Shown: in pieces, positions 9,556 to 17,790 of the stretch
Position numbering within the stretch: the first letter of the stretch is position 1
Layout: each line of letters opens with the position of its first letter
From: Cohnella sp. SGD-V74
GTDB taxonomy: Bacteria; Bacillota; Bacilli; Paenibacillales; Paenibacillaceae
Length of the DNA: 64,000 nucleotides
NCBI RefSeq assembly: GCF_003001675.1
Contig: NZ_PVYW01000032.1
Coordinates: 1 to 64,000 of the forward strand
Direction: 5' to 3'
Program-made: the position numbers and the translations under genes
Notes under the pieces: model-generated
The model's database searches: none
Seen by the model: only the letters and a program-made list of their open reading frames with translations
Told to the model about the DNA's origin: nothing

Positions 9556-12500
9556 GGAAGGGTTGCTCAACAATCTGCGAGCCTACGCGTATTCCTCCAT
9601 GACTACGGTCGGCCCCATGATCCTCTGTATGTCGCTGATCATTATTTTGCAGCGCTTGATGTCCATCCATCAGGGAACCTATCTGGACTGGGAATTGTAT
9701 ATCGCCACTGTATCCTATTGCTTTATATTTTCGATCGTGATCAGTTCCGGAATTTCCCTTATCGTTACACGCTACGTTGCGGACAGCTTGTATACGAAGC
9801 AATTTAACAAGCTCATGTCTTCTTACTACGGAGTGCTGAGCATCATTATTCCGATCTCTTCGATCATTGCGGCAATCTTCTTGAGCCGGGTAGAAGGGAG
9901 TCTTGCGTACAAATTCAGCGCCTTTTTCTTTTTTGTTTTTCTTGTGATGGTGTGGATACAGGGCATCTATTTGTCCGCGTTAAAGGACTACATGCGCATT
10001 GCGCGAAGCTTCCTGGCCGGCGCGTTGATGGCTGTGCTGGTCGCATGGGCATTGATGAAGTATTTCTCGATCTCTACTCTTTTGGGAGCCTTTATCGGAC
10101 TGGACGCCGGATTTTTGACCATATGTTTCTTAACGGGGTTTCATATGCACCAGAAATTCCCCAAAGCGGATTCCGGCAGCTACTACGAGTTTCTGCAGCA
10201 TATGAAGAAGTACCCGGCGTTGTTTTTCAGCGGCATGCTTATATACTCGGGAATCTACTTGCACAATTTCGTTTACTGGTTCAGCGATCAGGGGCAAGTG
10301 ATCGGAGGCGCCTATCGGGTGTTCATGTTTTACGATGTGCCCGTCTTTTACGCGTTTCTGACCGTGTTGCCTACGCTCGTCGCTTTTGTCGTATCCGTCG
10401 AAACGTCCTTCTTTGAAAAGTTTCGCCATTACTATTTGAACGTTAATGCCGACGGAACGATACAGGATATTCAAAATGCCAAAAAGCAGATGCAGAGAAC
10501 GCTGATGCGGGAAATCAGCTTTCTGATGGAGATCCAGCTTCTCGTTACAATCTTGTCGCTTGGCGCAGGCATGCTGCTATTGCCGAAAATCGGCTTTACG
10601 ATGCAGCAGTTGGATCTGTTCATCATTTTGTCGCTCGCTTATTACTTATTCATTATTTTCTTCTCGCTTGTGCACATTCTGATGTACTTTGACGATCGGA
10701 AAGGCGTGCTCTGGACGGGCTTGCTGTTCGTAACGCTGAATATCGGATGCACGATCGTAACGATGAAGCTGAATTATGACGGTCTTGGCATGTTCATCGC
10801 TTCGTTCGTCTCGTTGCTGGCCGTAAGCGCGCGGCTGCTCTATGTGCTGAGGAATATCGATTACTACACGTTCTGCGCACAACCGATCAGTAACAACAAG
10901 CAATACAGCCGAAGCAGAGGCAACGCCAAAGCAAGCGCTGCTGCAACGATGGTTATCGTGTGCTTGCTGGCGACGGCATGCAGTTCGGGCGCTTCTTCTT
11001 CCCAGACGAACGATAGTCCCGCCACGGTAATTACGGTCGACCACGACTACAGGTTAAAAGACGACAAACGATTGTACAAACGAGATCAGGACGATTCGCT
11101 TAAAGTGCTGTATATCACCGTCCTGCCGACGAAAGAAGAGAATTCTTCATTCGACTGGTACGCATTAAACCGCCAAGTCGACAAGGAATCGGGACAGTCG
11201 CTTGAAGCTATCGTGCAGGAAGGGCTGCCGGACGGGCTCGGACCTAAGCCGGGGATGTTCGAGCACGATGCGACGGCGCCCAATGCATCGATTGCGGTGC
11301 GCGGCAATTCGGCTTGGTCGCGCGTTCAAAAGTCCTATAAGCTGAGTCTCTATGAAGAGACCGGTCTGTACATGGATCAGCGAACGCTGAATCTGAACAA
11401 GCACATCGATGATTTGTCGCGTCTGCGCAACAAGCTTAGCTTTGATCTGATGGAAACGATCCCCGATATGACAAGCCTGAGAACGCAGTTCGTCCAGCTC
11501 TATGTCAAAGATCTTTCCAACGGAGACAAGCAAGCTCCTTATGTCGATTATGGCTTGTACACGAATGTCGAACAGCCGAACAAACGTTTTTTGAAAGCCC
11601 ATATGCTGGACCCGAACGCATTTTTGTACAAAGTGAAGTTTTTCGAGTTTCATCGTTATCCGGACAGGATCAAATCGACGACGGACGAAACTTACGATGT
11701 CGCCAAATTCGAGGAGATTTTGGAAATCAAAGGGCGCAAAGAGCACGACAAGCTGATCTCCATGCTGGAAGCCGTCAACGATTACAGCATTCCGATTGAA
11801 GATACGGTAGAGAGATATTTCGATCTCGACAACTTCCTGACTTGGACTGCCATGAACATTTTAATGGACAATATGGACACGGATGCCAACAATTTCTTCC
11901 TGTACTCTCCGCTTAATATCGAGAAGTGGTACTTCCTTCCATGGGATTACGATGGGGGATGGGAGCTTCAGAGAAATATGCATTTCATCCGTCCCTATCA
12001 AACCGGTCTGAGCAACTATTGGGGAGTTGAATTGCATAACCGCTTTTTCCGGAACCAGGAGAATGTCGACAAGTTGACTCGGAAGATCGAAGAGCTCAGC
12101 CGCTACATCAACGAGGAAACCGTAAAGGAGCAAATCGGCAAATACCGCGATACCGTAGAGCCGTTCGTCGGCCGAATGCCGGATGTTCAATATTTGCCCG
12201 ATCGTCTGGCCGCTTACGATCAAGACATACAACGGATTATCGATACGCCGAAAAAGGCGCTGGAACGTTACTACGAGGATCTGGAAAAGCCCAAGCCGTT
12301 TTATTTGAATGAAGCGACGCAGCGCGACGGCCGAATCTACTTCGATTGGGGCGTATCGTTCGATCTGCAAGACGACGAGCTGACCTATGAAATGGTCATA
12401 TCCAAAAACAAGGAGTTCACGGACATCGTCTATGAGAACAGAAGTCTGCGGGACATCTCGCATTCGATTCCGGAGTTGGCTCCCGGACGATATTTTTGGC

Positions 12501-12607
12501 GGGTAGACGTTGTGGACGGTAAAGGCAATCGGCAGTTCAATTTTGAAATCTATACGGACGTTGAAGGTGATATGTACTACGGCATTAAGGATTTCGAGGT
12601 GAACTGA
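9515..12607 (+). CDS. pelG: PelG-like transporter fused to CotH-type kinase
   Basis: 1030 residues in one uninterrupted frame. Residues 1 to about 455 are a multi-spanning PelG protein (MAGIGFELRKLF start, around 12 hydrophobic helices, MOP-flippase-like). Immediately after NIDYYTF, where PelG proteins would be expected to end, a basic stretch leads into a hydrophobic helix and LLATACSS with Cys489, which looks like a lipoprotein signal and lipobox. Residues about 530-950 are a CotH kinase-like domain: SIAVRGNSAWSRVQKSYKL, GLYTNVEQPNKRFL, and the DTDANNFF ... PWDYDGGW signature near 775-815. The tail (about 955-1030) looks like a small beta domain. CotH proteins are atypical kinases. The fusion would tether CotH to the exporter outside the cell, or it could be a lost stop codon. 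Overlaps pelF by 41 bp; the next ORF starts at the base after its stop. Confidence 0.87.
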   Translation: MAGIGFELRKLFRKEGLLNNLRAYAYSSMTTVGPMILCMSLIIILQRLMSIHQGTYLDWELYIATVSYCFIFSIVISSGISLIVTRYVADSLYTKQFNKLMSSYYGVLSIIIPISSIIAAIFLSRVEGSLAYKFSAFFFFVFLVMVWIQGIYLSALKDYMRIARSFLAGALMAVLVAWALMKYFSISTLLGAFIGLDAGFLTICFLTGFHMHQKFPKADSGSYYEFLQHMKKYPALFFSGMLIYSGIYLHNFVYWFSDQGQVIGGAYRVFMFYDVPVFYAFLTVLPTLVAFVVSVETSFFEKFRHYYLNVNADGTIQDIQNAKKQMQRTLMREISFLMEIQLLVTILSLGAGMLLLPKIGFTMQQLDLFIILSLAYYLFIIFFSLVHILMYFDDRKGVLWTGLLFVTLNIGCTIVTMKLNYDGLGMFIASFVSLLAVSARLLYVLRNIDYYTFCAQPISNNKQYSRSRGNAKASAAATMVIVCLLATACSSGASSSQTNDSPATVITVDHDYRLKDDKRLYKRDQDDSLKVLYITVLPTKEENSSFDWYALNRQVDKESGQSLEAIVQEGLPDGLGPKPGMFEHDATAPNASIAVRGNSAWSRVQKSYKLSLYEETGLYMDQRTLNLNKHIDDLSRLRNKLSFDLMETIPDMTSLRTQFVQLYVKDLSNGDKQAPYVDYGLYTNVEQPNKRFLKAHMLDPNAFLYKVKFFEFHRYPDRIKSTTDETYDVAKFEEILEIKGRKEHDKLISMLEAVNDYSIPIEDTVERYFDLDNFLTWTAMNILMDNMDTDANNFFLYSPLNIEKWYFLPWDYDGGWELQRNMHFIRPYQTGLSNYWGVELHNRFFRNQENVDKLTRKIEELSRYINEETVKEQIGKYRDTVEPFVGRMPDVQYLPDRLAAYDQDIQRIIDTPKKALERYYEDLEKPKPFYLNEATQRDGRIYFDWGVSFDLQDDELTYEMVISKNKEFTDIVYENRSLRDISHSIPELAPGRYFWRVDVVDGKGNRQFNFEIYTDVEGDMYYGIKDFEVN

Positions 12608-13318
12608 ATGAGGCTTAGGGGCAAACGGCTGCGTACGGAGCAAAAATACTACATCCATCTGCACGATTACTTGACGCTTCGCATGAAGCTTGCTCATCTG
12701 ATGACGCTGGATCCGAATTCGGTCGATATTGACGGCTACAATATTCGCAGCCTGTATTTTGACGACCTGCGCAGAACCGCGCTGGAAACGAAAAACGACG
12801 GCGTATTCAGACGGCAAAAGTTTCGGATACGCATCTATAACGGTTCGGACAAGCATATCGCTCTGGAGCGGAAGAGCAAGCTGGGAGAATACGTGGCAAA
12901 GGAATCTTGGCGCATCTCCAGGGAGCAGTACGAGGAAATTTTGCATGGAAAATACGAAAGCTTGTATGCAAGCGAAGATCCGTTAGCTCGCGATTTCTAC
13001 GCTTCCTTGACCGTCGGCGGTTATACGCCGAACGTGATTGTCGATTATTGGCGCGAAGCGTTCATCTATCCGCAAGGGAATGTGAGAATCACTTTCGACA
13101 AGCGTCTTGCGGTAGCGACTAACCAGCTTGATCTGTTTCACCCGGAGCTGTCGTTCTCCGAGATCAACATGCCTGGCATTACGATCATGGAGGTCAAATT
13201 CGACGATATGCTGCCTAATGTCGTCAGAGAGCAGATAACGCCGGTACATCATCTGCGATCTACGATTTCAAAGTACGTTCTATGCCGGGAAAAGCTGATG
13301 CTGCTGCATACACAATAA
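12608..13318 (+). CDS. VTC-domain (polyphosphate polymerase-like) protein
   Basis: 236 residues, close to a bare VTC tunnel domain. The charged residues that line the catalytic tunnel of this family are present: RTEQKY at 9-14, FRIRIY with R73/R75, LERKSK with E87/K89, RITFDK at 160-165, and MEVKF with E195/K197. Characterised VTC domains make polyphosphate from ATP; bacterial stand-alone versions are often uncharacterised. It begins at the base after the pelG-cotH stop. VTC, CotH and DUF4956 proteins are a recurring gene trio in bacteria, and here they are embedded in a pel operon. Role in polysaccharide phosphorylation or matrix polyphosphate is an inference. Confidence 0.87.
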   Translation: MRLRGKRLRTEQKYYIHLHDYLTLRMKLAHLMTLDPNSVDIDGYNIRSLYFDDLRRTALETKNDGVFRRQKFRIRIYNGSDKHIALERKSKLGEYVAKESWRISREQYEEILHGKYESLYASEDPLARDFYASLTVGGYTPNVIVDYWREAFIYPQGNVRITFDKRLAVATNQLDLFHPELSFSEINMPGITIMEVKFDDMLPNVVREQITPVHHLRSTISKYVLCREKLMLLHTQ

Positions 13319-13348
13319 TGTTGTTTATGATGAGGTTGGAGGATCCGT

Positions 13349-14017
13349 ATGAACTTTGAGGACATTATTAAGAAAAGCGTATTGACTTTGGAGAGTTTCC
13401 AGACCGTCTCGTATTACGAGGCATTCGTCAGTCTGGCTATTTCGTTCGCAATCGGAATGTTTATTTACGCCATCTATCGCAAAACGTTTCGGGGCGTCGT
13501 GTACAGTTACAACTACAACGTGTCTTTCGTACTGATCACGATGATTACGACGCTTGTCATCATGACAATCAGCACGAACATCGTCTTGTCGCTTGGCATG
13601 GTCGGCGCGCTCAGTATTGTGCGGTTTCGTACCGCGGTTAAAGACCCGCTCGATGTCGTCTATATGTTCTGGGCGTTGGCAGCCGGGATCGCTACGGGCG
13701 CCAAAGTCTATCCGATCGCGCTGGGCGGCTCCTTGTTGATCGGCCTTGTCATCGTCTGGCTTAGCAAACGCAAAATCCGAGAGGAAGCTTATCTGCTGAT
13801 CATCCGCCACACCGACGAAGCCACCGCTTTCCTGCGGACGGAAATAAAGAAGCTCAGCGGCAAGCTGAAATCGAAAAACGTACGCAAAAATTATACGGAA
13901 GTGACTTACGAAATCAAGCTGGTAGACGACAACACCTCGTTTCTGCAGTCGATCATTGAAGCACCTGGAGTTAGCGATGCATCCTTGGTTAACTACACCG
14001 GGGATTACGCGCAATAG
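13349..14017 (+). CDS. DUF4956 membrane protein
   Basis: 222 residues with AGGTTGGAGG upstream. Four hydrophobic helices in residues about 25-145 include the conserved stretch LSLGMVGALSIVRFRTAVKD, and a soluble C-terminal domain follows (about 150-222). This is the DUF4956 family, whose function is unknown but which is repeatedly encoded next to VTC-domain and CotH proteins. It is the last gene of the operon before the terminator at 14041. A membrane partner or channel for the VTC product is a reasonable guess only. Confidence 0.85.
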   Translation: MNFEDIIKKSVLTLESFQTVSYYEAFVSLAISFAIGMFIYAIYRKTFRGVVYSYNYNVSFVLITMITTLVIMTISTNIVLSLGMVGALSIVRFRTAVKDPLDVVYMFWALAAGIATGAKVYPIALGGSLLIGLVIVWLSKRKIREEAYLLIIRHTDEATAFLRTEIKKLSGKLKSKNVRKNYTEVTYEIKLVDDNTSFLQSIIEAPGVSDASLVNYTGDYAQ

Positions 14018-14040
14018 CCGTTCGATGTTCCAGATAATGC

Positions 14041-14079
14041 ACGCCCAAGAAGCCTTCATTCGCGAGGCTTCTTGGGCGT
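14041..14079 (+). terminator. Strong hairpin closing the pel-like operon
   Basis: Perfect 14-bp stem, ACGCCCAAGAAGCC at 14041-14054 paired with 14066-14079, with an 11-nt loop. A T-run is weak (TTCTTGG), so it may end transcription or protect the 3' end. Confidence 0.7.
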
Positions 14080-14083
14080 TCTT

Positions 14084-14129
14084 GGCAGGAGGCTCGTACT
14101 TGGGTCAAGTTAGTGGAATTCGAAGCGGT
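14084..14129. repeat. Left copy of a 46-nt direct repeat (partner at 20458-20539)
   Basis: Thirty bases (14084-14113) match 20458-20487 with two mismatches, and the next sixteen (14114-14129) match 20524-20539 exactly. The left copy lacks the 36 bases that in the right copy contain TATAAT, the ribosome site and the A of the start codon of the AlkD-like gene. It therefore looks like a damaged duplicate of that gene's 5' end. Confidence 0.75.
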
Positions 14130-14161
14130 CGCTAAACCTTAGTTAAGGGGATCGTAAGAAA

Positions 14162-14410
14162 ATGTTTATATGCAAAGTTTGTGAATTTGATAAGTTAGAA
14201 ATGCCACAGTATACCGATGACGGAGGCCCAATGTTTAATATTTGTCCCTGTTGCGGATTTCAATCCGGTTACCATGATCAAGATCAAGATCAAGAGACAA
14301 CTATAGATGAATACCGTCAATCTTGGATAAATAAAGGAGCATTGTGGGCATTTCCGCCTAAGCCAGCGGTGTGGAATTATAAGGAGCAACTAAAAAATAT
14401 TAGCCGTTAA
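14162..14410 (+). CDS. Small Cys-rich (CPCC) protein, unknown function
   Basis: 82 residues. It has CKVC at 4-7 and CPCC at 29-32, which could form a zinc ribbon, followed by an acidic QDQDQDQ run and a conserved-looking WINKGALWAF segment. It resembles small CPCC-type Cys-rich proteins of Firmicutes. Such proteins are sometimes found near polymorphic toxins, and an RHS remnant lies 14 kb upstream, but no direct link is visible. Local base composition is more AT-rich than the neighbours, which fits acquisition. Upstream GTTAAGGGGATCG provides a plausible ribosome site. Confidence 0.65.
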   Translation: MFICKVCEFDKLEMPQYTDDGGPMFNICPCCGFQSGYHDQDQDQETTIDEYRQSWINKGALWAFPPKPAVWNYKEQLKNISR

Positions 14411-14711
14411 ATAGTTAAAAGTTATAAAACGAACGATTAGAGCAAACCGGCCTGCCTGCTATTGATTCGTTAGCTGATCAATAAAACTTGCCTATAACCA
14501 AACTTTCCATTGTTCCCTTATAAAGGATTGTGCCACACTAAAGTTGTGAATCAGACCTTTAACTTGTTCTTGCGAAAGGAGCGGTTTATTTTTGACTATA
14601 AGCCGACTTATGGCTTCTCGCCGCGAAACAACAGCTCCCCAGGAGGCTGCTTGTTCGCGGTATTTTTATGTACACAAACAGTTTTGCAAAAAACGATAGG
14701 AGGGCTTCATA
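14411..14711. other. Leader of the kinase-acetyltransferase pair
   Basis: No conventional gene. It contains the candidate leader peptide and hairpin described separately (14592-14699). TATAAA at 14519-14524 could be a -10 box, but no good -35 was found. Confidence 0.4.
14592..14699 (+). promoter_or_regulatory. Candidate attenuator: leader peptide overlapping a terminator hairpin
   Basis: AAAGGAG at 14575-14581 is followed 10 bases later by TTG (14592) opening a 35-codon frame that ends in TAG at 14697-14699, 12 bp before the kinase start. Inside this frame an imperfect stem runs from CCGCGAAACAACAG (about 14621) to CTGCTTGTTCGCGG (about 14660) and is followed by TATTTTTAT, as in an intrinsic terminator. 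This layout is typical of ribosome-mediated attenuation in front of antibiotic-resistance genes, where a stalled ribosome opens the terminator. The mechanism is inferred. Confidence 0.55.
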
Positions 14712-15743
14712 ATGAGCGAAATAAAAACCGAAACTCTGACACAGGTTTTAAGCAACATGCTCGACACAGAAATAATCCACGTTGATTTCCAAACCGTGCA
14801 ATTACATGGAGGTACATTGGGGGATGTACAGCTTGTAACGGGCAGTGCAATATCGGCTGACGGCAGGAAATTACCCTACAAAATCGTTTCGAAAACGCAG
14901 AAGAAATGGGAACGCTACGGGGACACCGATTCATGGCGCAGGGAGTATGATTTGTATCAATCCAATTTTAGCGCTCTATTTTCCGAAGGATTCCGTTGGC
15001 CTGAATGTTACCACGTTGAAATGAACGAAGAAGCAAACGAAACGCGCCTATGGATGGAATATATCGACGGCACATCGGGTTTAGACTTGACCGGTGATAG
15101 TTATGAACGCGCTGCCGAGGAATTGGGGCGCTTTCAAGGTAGGTTGTATGCAGAACAGCCAGCTTTTTTGCAGGAACTGACCAACCTGAGCGAAGTGGAG
15201 TATATGAAGAACTTCTATCTTCGATATCGGTCATGGAAAAGAGTGTACGACTATATACGCTCCGACGATTGCGAAATTCCGCAACACCTCTGCAAAATGC
15301 TCATCGACATCGATGAAGACGCAGATGAAATATTCAACCGTATTGAAAAGCTTCCCATCGTGCTGTGTCATAGGGATTTTTGGGTGGCGAACCTATTCGA
15401 TTCAGACGGTAAAACCACAGTCATCGACTGGGATACTGCCGGATGGGGCTATTTAGGTGAAGATATAGCAAGCCTTATCGCGGACGAAGCCGATGTTGAG
15501 CATATGGTTGAATACTACCGCAGATGCATCCCGGCGTACTTCAAAGGCTTTTCGGAATACGCGGATATTTCGCACATCACGGATGATTGTGTTTATGAGT
15601 TGATCTTGCTTATGTTCGGCTACAGGCTCGTCGAGTGGTATATGAACGCAGAGGAGGAAAACAAACTCGAAGAAACGGATGATGAAAAAATGCTGCACAT
15701 CCATACTCTGCAAAAAATCTATGAGATGGGAATAGATAGATGA
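14712..15743 (+). CDS. APH-family phosphotransferase
   Basis: 343 residues with AGGAGGG ahead of the ATG. It belongs to the aminoglycoside phosphotransferase / choline kinase fold: the catalytic loop CHRDFWVANLF is near residues 219-229 and the metal-binding TVIDWDTAGWG follows near 236-246. The substrate is not predictable; members phosphorylate antibiotics, choline or other small molecules. The upstream attenuator-like leader argues for an antibiotic-related role. The stop overlaps the start of the GNAT gene (ATGA), so the two are translationally coupled. Confidence 0.85.
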   Translation: MSEIKTETLTQVLSNMLDTEIIHVDFQTVQLHGGTLGDVQLVTGSAISADGRKLPYKIVSKTQKKWERYGDTDSWRREYDLYQSNFSALFSEGFRWPECYHVEMNEEANETRLWMEYIDGTSGLDLTGDSYERAAEELGRFQGRLYAEQPAFLQELTNLSEVEYMKNFYLRYRSWKRVYDYIRSDDCEIPQHLCKMLIDIDEDADEIFNRIEKLPIVLCHRDFWVANLFDSDGKTTVIDWDTAGWGYLGEDIASLIADEADVEHMVEYYRRCIPAYFKGFSEYADISHITDDCVYELILLMFGYRLVEWYMNAEEENKLEETDDEKMLHIHTLQKIYEMGIDR

Positions 15744-16204
15744 ACATAACCCTTGAGCCACTGGACAGTAACAATTGGCTGAAAGTCTGCGAATTGTCCG
15801 TTTCAGAGGAACAAAAGCAAGTATTTGCTGTCCCCAATGTGTACTGGATCGGGATTAGCCGATATGAAGAACATACCGATCTATTTGCTATAAAATGCGG
15901 CGAGGAATACGCGGGCTTGATTGGCGGCGGTTTGGATGAGGACGGCATTAGCGGGTACATCAATCCTCTAATGATAGACGAGCGTTATCAACGTCAAGGC
16001 ATCGCCGCAGCAACCATGCGTTTGATGATGGATGAGCTCATCGGCAAGTACCATGTCCCCTGCATTCATATCAATCACCGCAAAGAGAATCACGCGGCAG
16101 CGAGGTTGTATGAAAGATTTGGTTTTCTCGTCTATTCCGAAACCGAAAAAGAACTTTGCAGGAGCTATAGGGTGGATTATGAGAAAGGACGGCAGCTCAC
16201 ATAA
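15740..16204 (+). CDS. GNAT-family N-acetyltransferase
   Basis: 154 residues. The acetyl-CoA pyrophosphate loop is RYQRQGIAAATM near residues 81-92, and the C-terminal segment HAAARLYERFGFLVYSE is typical of the fold. It overlaps the upstream kinase by 4 bp. A kinase plus acetyltransferase pair is a common layout for drug modification, but the substrate cannot be assigned. A perfect hairpin follows at 16229-16258. Confidence 0.88.
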   Translation: MNITLEPLDSNNWLKVCELSVSEEQKQVFAVPNVYWIGISRYEEHTDLFAIKCGEEYAGLIGGGLDEDGISGYINPLMIDERYQRQGIAAATMRLMMDELIGKYHVPCIHINHRKENHAAARLYERFGFLVYSETEKELCRSYRVDYEKGRQLT

Positions 16205-16228
16205 AGAGACGCAATGAGGACTGGGACA

Positions 16229-16258
16229 AGAAAGCTGGCGAAAAGTCGCCAGCTTTCT
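16229..16258. terminator. Bidirectional terminator between convergent genes
   Basis: Perfect 13-bp stem AGAAAGCTGGCGA at 16229-16241 paired with 16246-16258, loop AAAG. It lies between the plus-strand acetyltransferase and the minus-strand permease, so it can serve both. Confidence 0.8.
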
Positions 16259-16264
16259 TTACAG

Positions 16265-17044
16265 TCAAGTATCCCGCTTACGATACACTGCCAAAGCAAC
16301 CACAAACGCACCAAGAGTCCAAGCGACCAAGACGGTAGCCCCGTGTACCGGGGACAGCGCGCTTGCGTCGCCGGGTTGCGGGAACCACATGGCGAGGCCC
16401 GCAGTGTCGGGGAGGTATTTCGCGTGAGCGGTTTGCTCTCGCAAGAGCGGGCCGGCGATAAAATAGTAGCCGAGTACGACAATTGCCGCCGGAAGCGTCC
16501 GGCGCAGCAAAACTCCGAAGGACGCGCTGATGAGAGTGGTAAGACCGAGGTACCCCGTTACACCTGCAAGGATACCGACAGTGCTTCCCAACTCCACAGG
16601 CGCTGAAGCGTCGCCGAGAGCGATTGCGGCGAGCAGGACGCCGGACGTCGCGGTGATGAGTGCGGCAGGGACAACCACGATCATCAGAGCAAGATGCGCG
16701 GCAATGAGTTGAAGGCTGCGCCGGGGCATCGCTGTAAGGGTTGTGCGAATTTGCCCTCCGGTATACTCGGAGCAGGAAGCAACGATCCCGAGAACGATGT
16801 ACCCGGCTTGTATGTAGCTAATCGAGGCTAGTCCGATATCGAGTGCGTTTGGCGTGCCGGTTAAGTCTTGCAATCCGGCGCTGACGAAGGCAGCTGCCAG
16901 AACGAGATTGAGGATCAGCGAACCGCCCAAGGTGAGCCATACGGCTGGCAGCGACCACAGCTTGGACAGTTCTGCTGCGAGCGCTTGAACGAACTCCCGG
17001 CTGTGAGGCCGGGCGACTTCGGCGCTCATGCGTCCCTCCGGCAA
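16265..17044 (-). CDS. ABC-2 type permease subunit
   Basis: 259 residues with six hydrophobic segments and a short cytoplasmic N-terminus, as in ABC-2/lantibiotic-type export permeases. The segment EYTGGQIRTTLTAMPRR after the second helix is characteristic of this permease group. Its start overlaps the end of the upstream permease by 19 bp. With the second permease and the ATPase it forms an exporter in the same direction as the two-component system at 18584-20319. Likely role: export of, or resistance to, a membrane-active compound. Confidence 0.85.
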   Translation of the reverse strand: MPEGRMSAEVARPHSREFVQALAAELSKLWSLPAVWLTLGGSLILNLVLAAAFVSAGLQDLTGTPNALDIGLASISYIQAGYIVLGIVASCSEYTGGQIRTTLTAMPRRSLQLIAAHLALMIVVVPAALITATSGVLLAAIALGDASAPVELGSTVGILAGVTGYLGLTTLISASFGVLLRRTLPAAIVVLGYYFIAGPLLREQTAHAKYLPDTAGLAMWFPQPGDASALSPVHGATVLVAWTLGAFVVALAVYRKRDT

Positions 17045-17790
17045 AATACGATGGCGGCAATGATGAGAAGCGCCGCGACCCAGGCTGTCATGACCAGTCC
17101 GCCGACGAGCGGGGCAATCTCGACAGTCGAGTCTTCAAGGTTGCGAATAAACATGCGAATTCCGGCCATATCGGGGAAATAGTATGCCAACGATGTAAGA
17201 CGAGTGAGCAGATAAGTGACGGTGACGACAGAAGTATTCACGATCAGGATAGCGAGCGGAACGATGCCATGACGGGTAAGGACAGTAATCCCAAATGCCA
17301 GAAGCGCAGTCAGCACCCAGTAGCAAACGATGCCGGCCAGACGCGGAACGTCCTCGCTTCCGATCTCCGGCGCATGCTCCCCAAGGACGATCCGGATCGC
17401 AGCCATCGTAGCGATTGCAGCGGCTGAGGCCAGCACCGCGCTGACCATGGCGACAGCGGTTGCTTTCGCAAACAGGAAGCGGAGGCGGGATGGTATCGCG
17501 ATCAGGCTGGTCGTAATCTGGCGTCCGCCGCCGGATTCGCCGCTTTCGGCGAAGTACTCGTGGCTGATCGCGACAACGCCAATAATGATCGCGCCGATAA
17601 CGCCGAACGCCAATTCTTGATAGCCCATGTCGATACCGACGGCTGTGTGATCGCCAAGAGCAATCTCTTTCCGGGTCGATACAGAGTTGAGTGCGGCAAT
17701 AGCCGTCGGGACAATCATCCCTATGGCTAGCGCAACCCAGACTGATAGAAGGGAGAACAGCTTGGACAACTCGGCAGTAATCGCCCTCAT
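17026..17790 (-). CDS. ABC-2 type permease subunit
   Basis: 254 residues, six predicted helices, and the same EYFAESGESGGGRQITTSL-type segment as its neighbour, so the two are paralogues that probably form a heterodimeric channel. The start overlaps the ATPase stop by 4 bp. Its style resembles permeases common in Actinobacteria; transfer is possible but cannot be shown from this window. Confidence 0.85.
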   Translation of the reverse strand: MRAITAELSKLFSLLSVWVALAIGMIVPTAIAALNSVSTRKEIALGDHTAVGIDMGYQELAFGVIGAIIIGVVAISHEYFAESGESGGGRQITTSLIAIPSRLRFLFAKATAVAMVSAVLASAAAIATMAAIRIVLGEHAPEIGSEDVPRLAGIVCYWVLTALLAFGITVLTRHGIVPLAILIVNTSVVTVTYLLTRLTSLAYYFPDMAGIRMFIRNLEDSTVEIAPLVGGLVMTAWVAALLIIAAIVFCRRDA

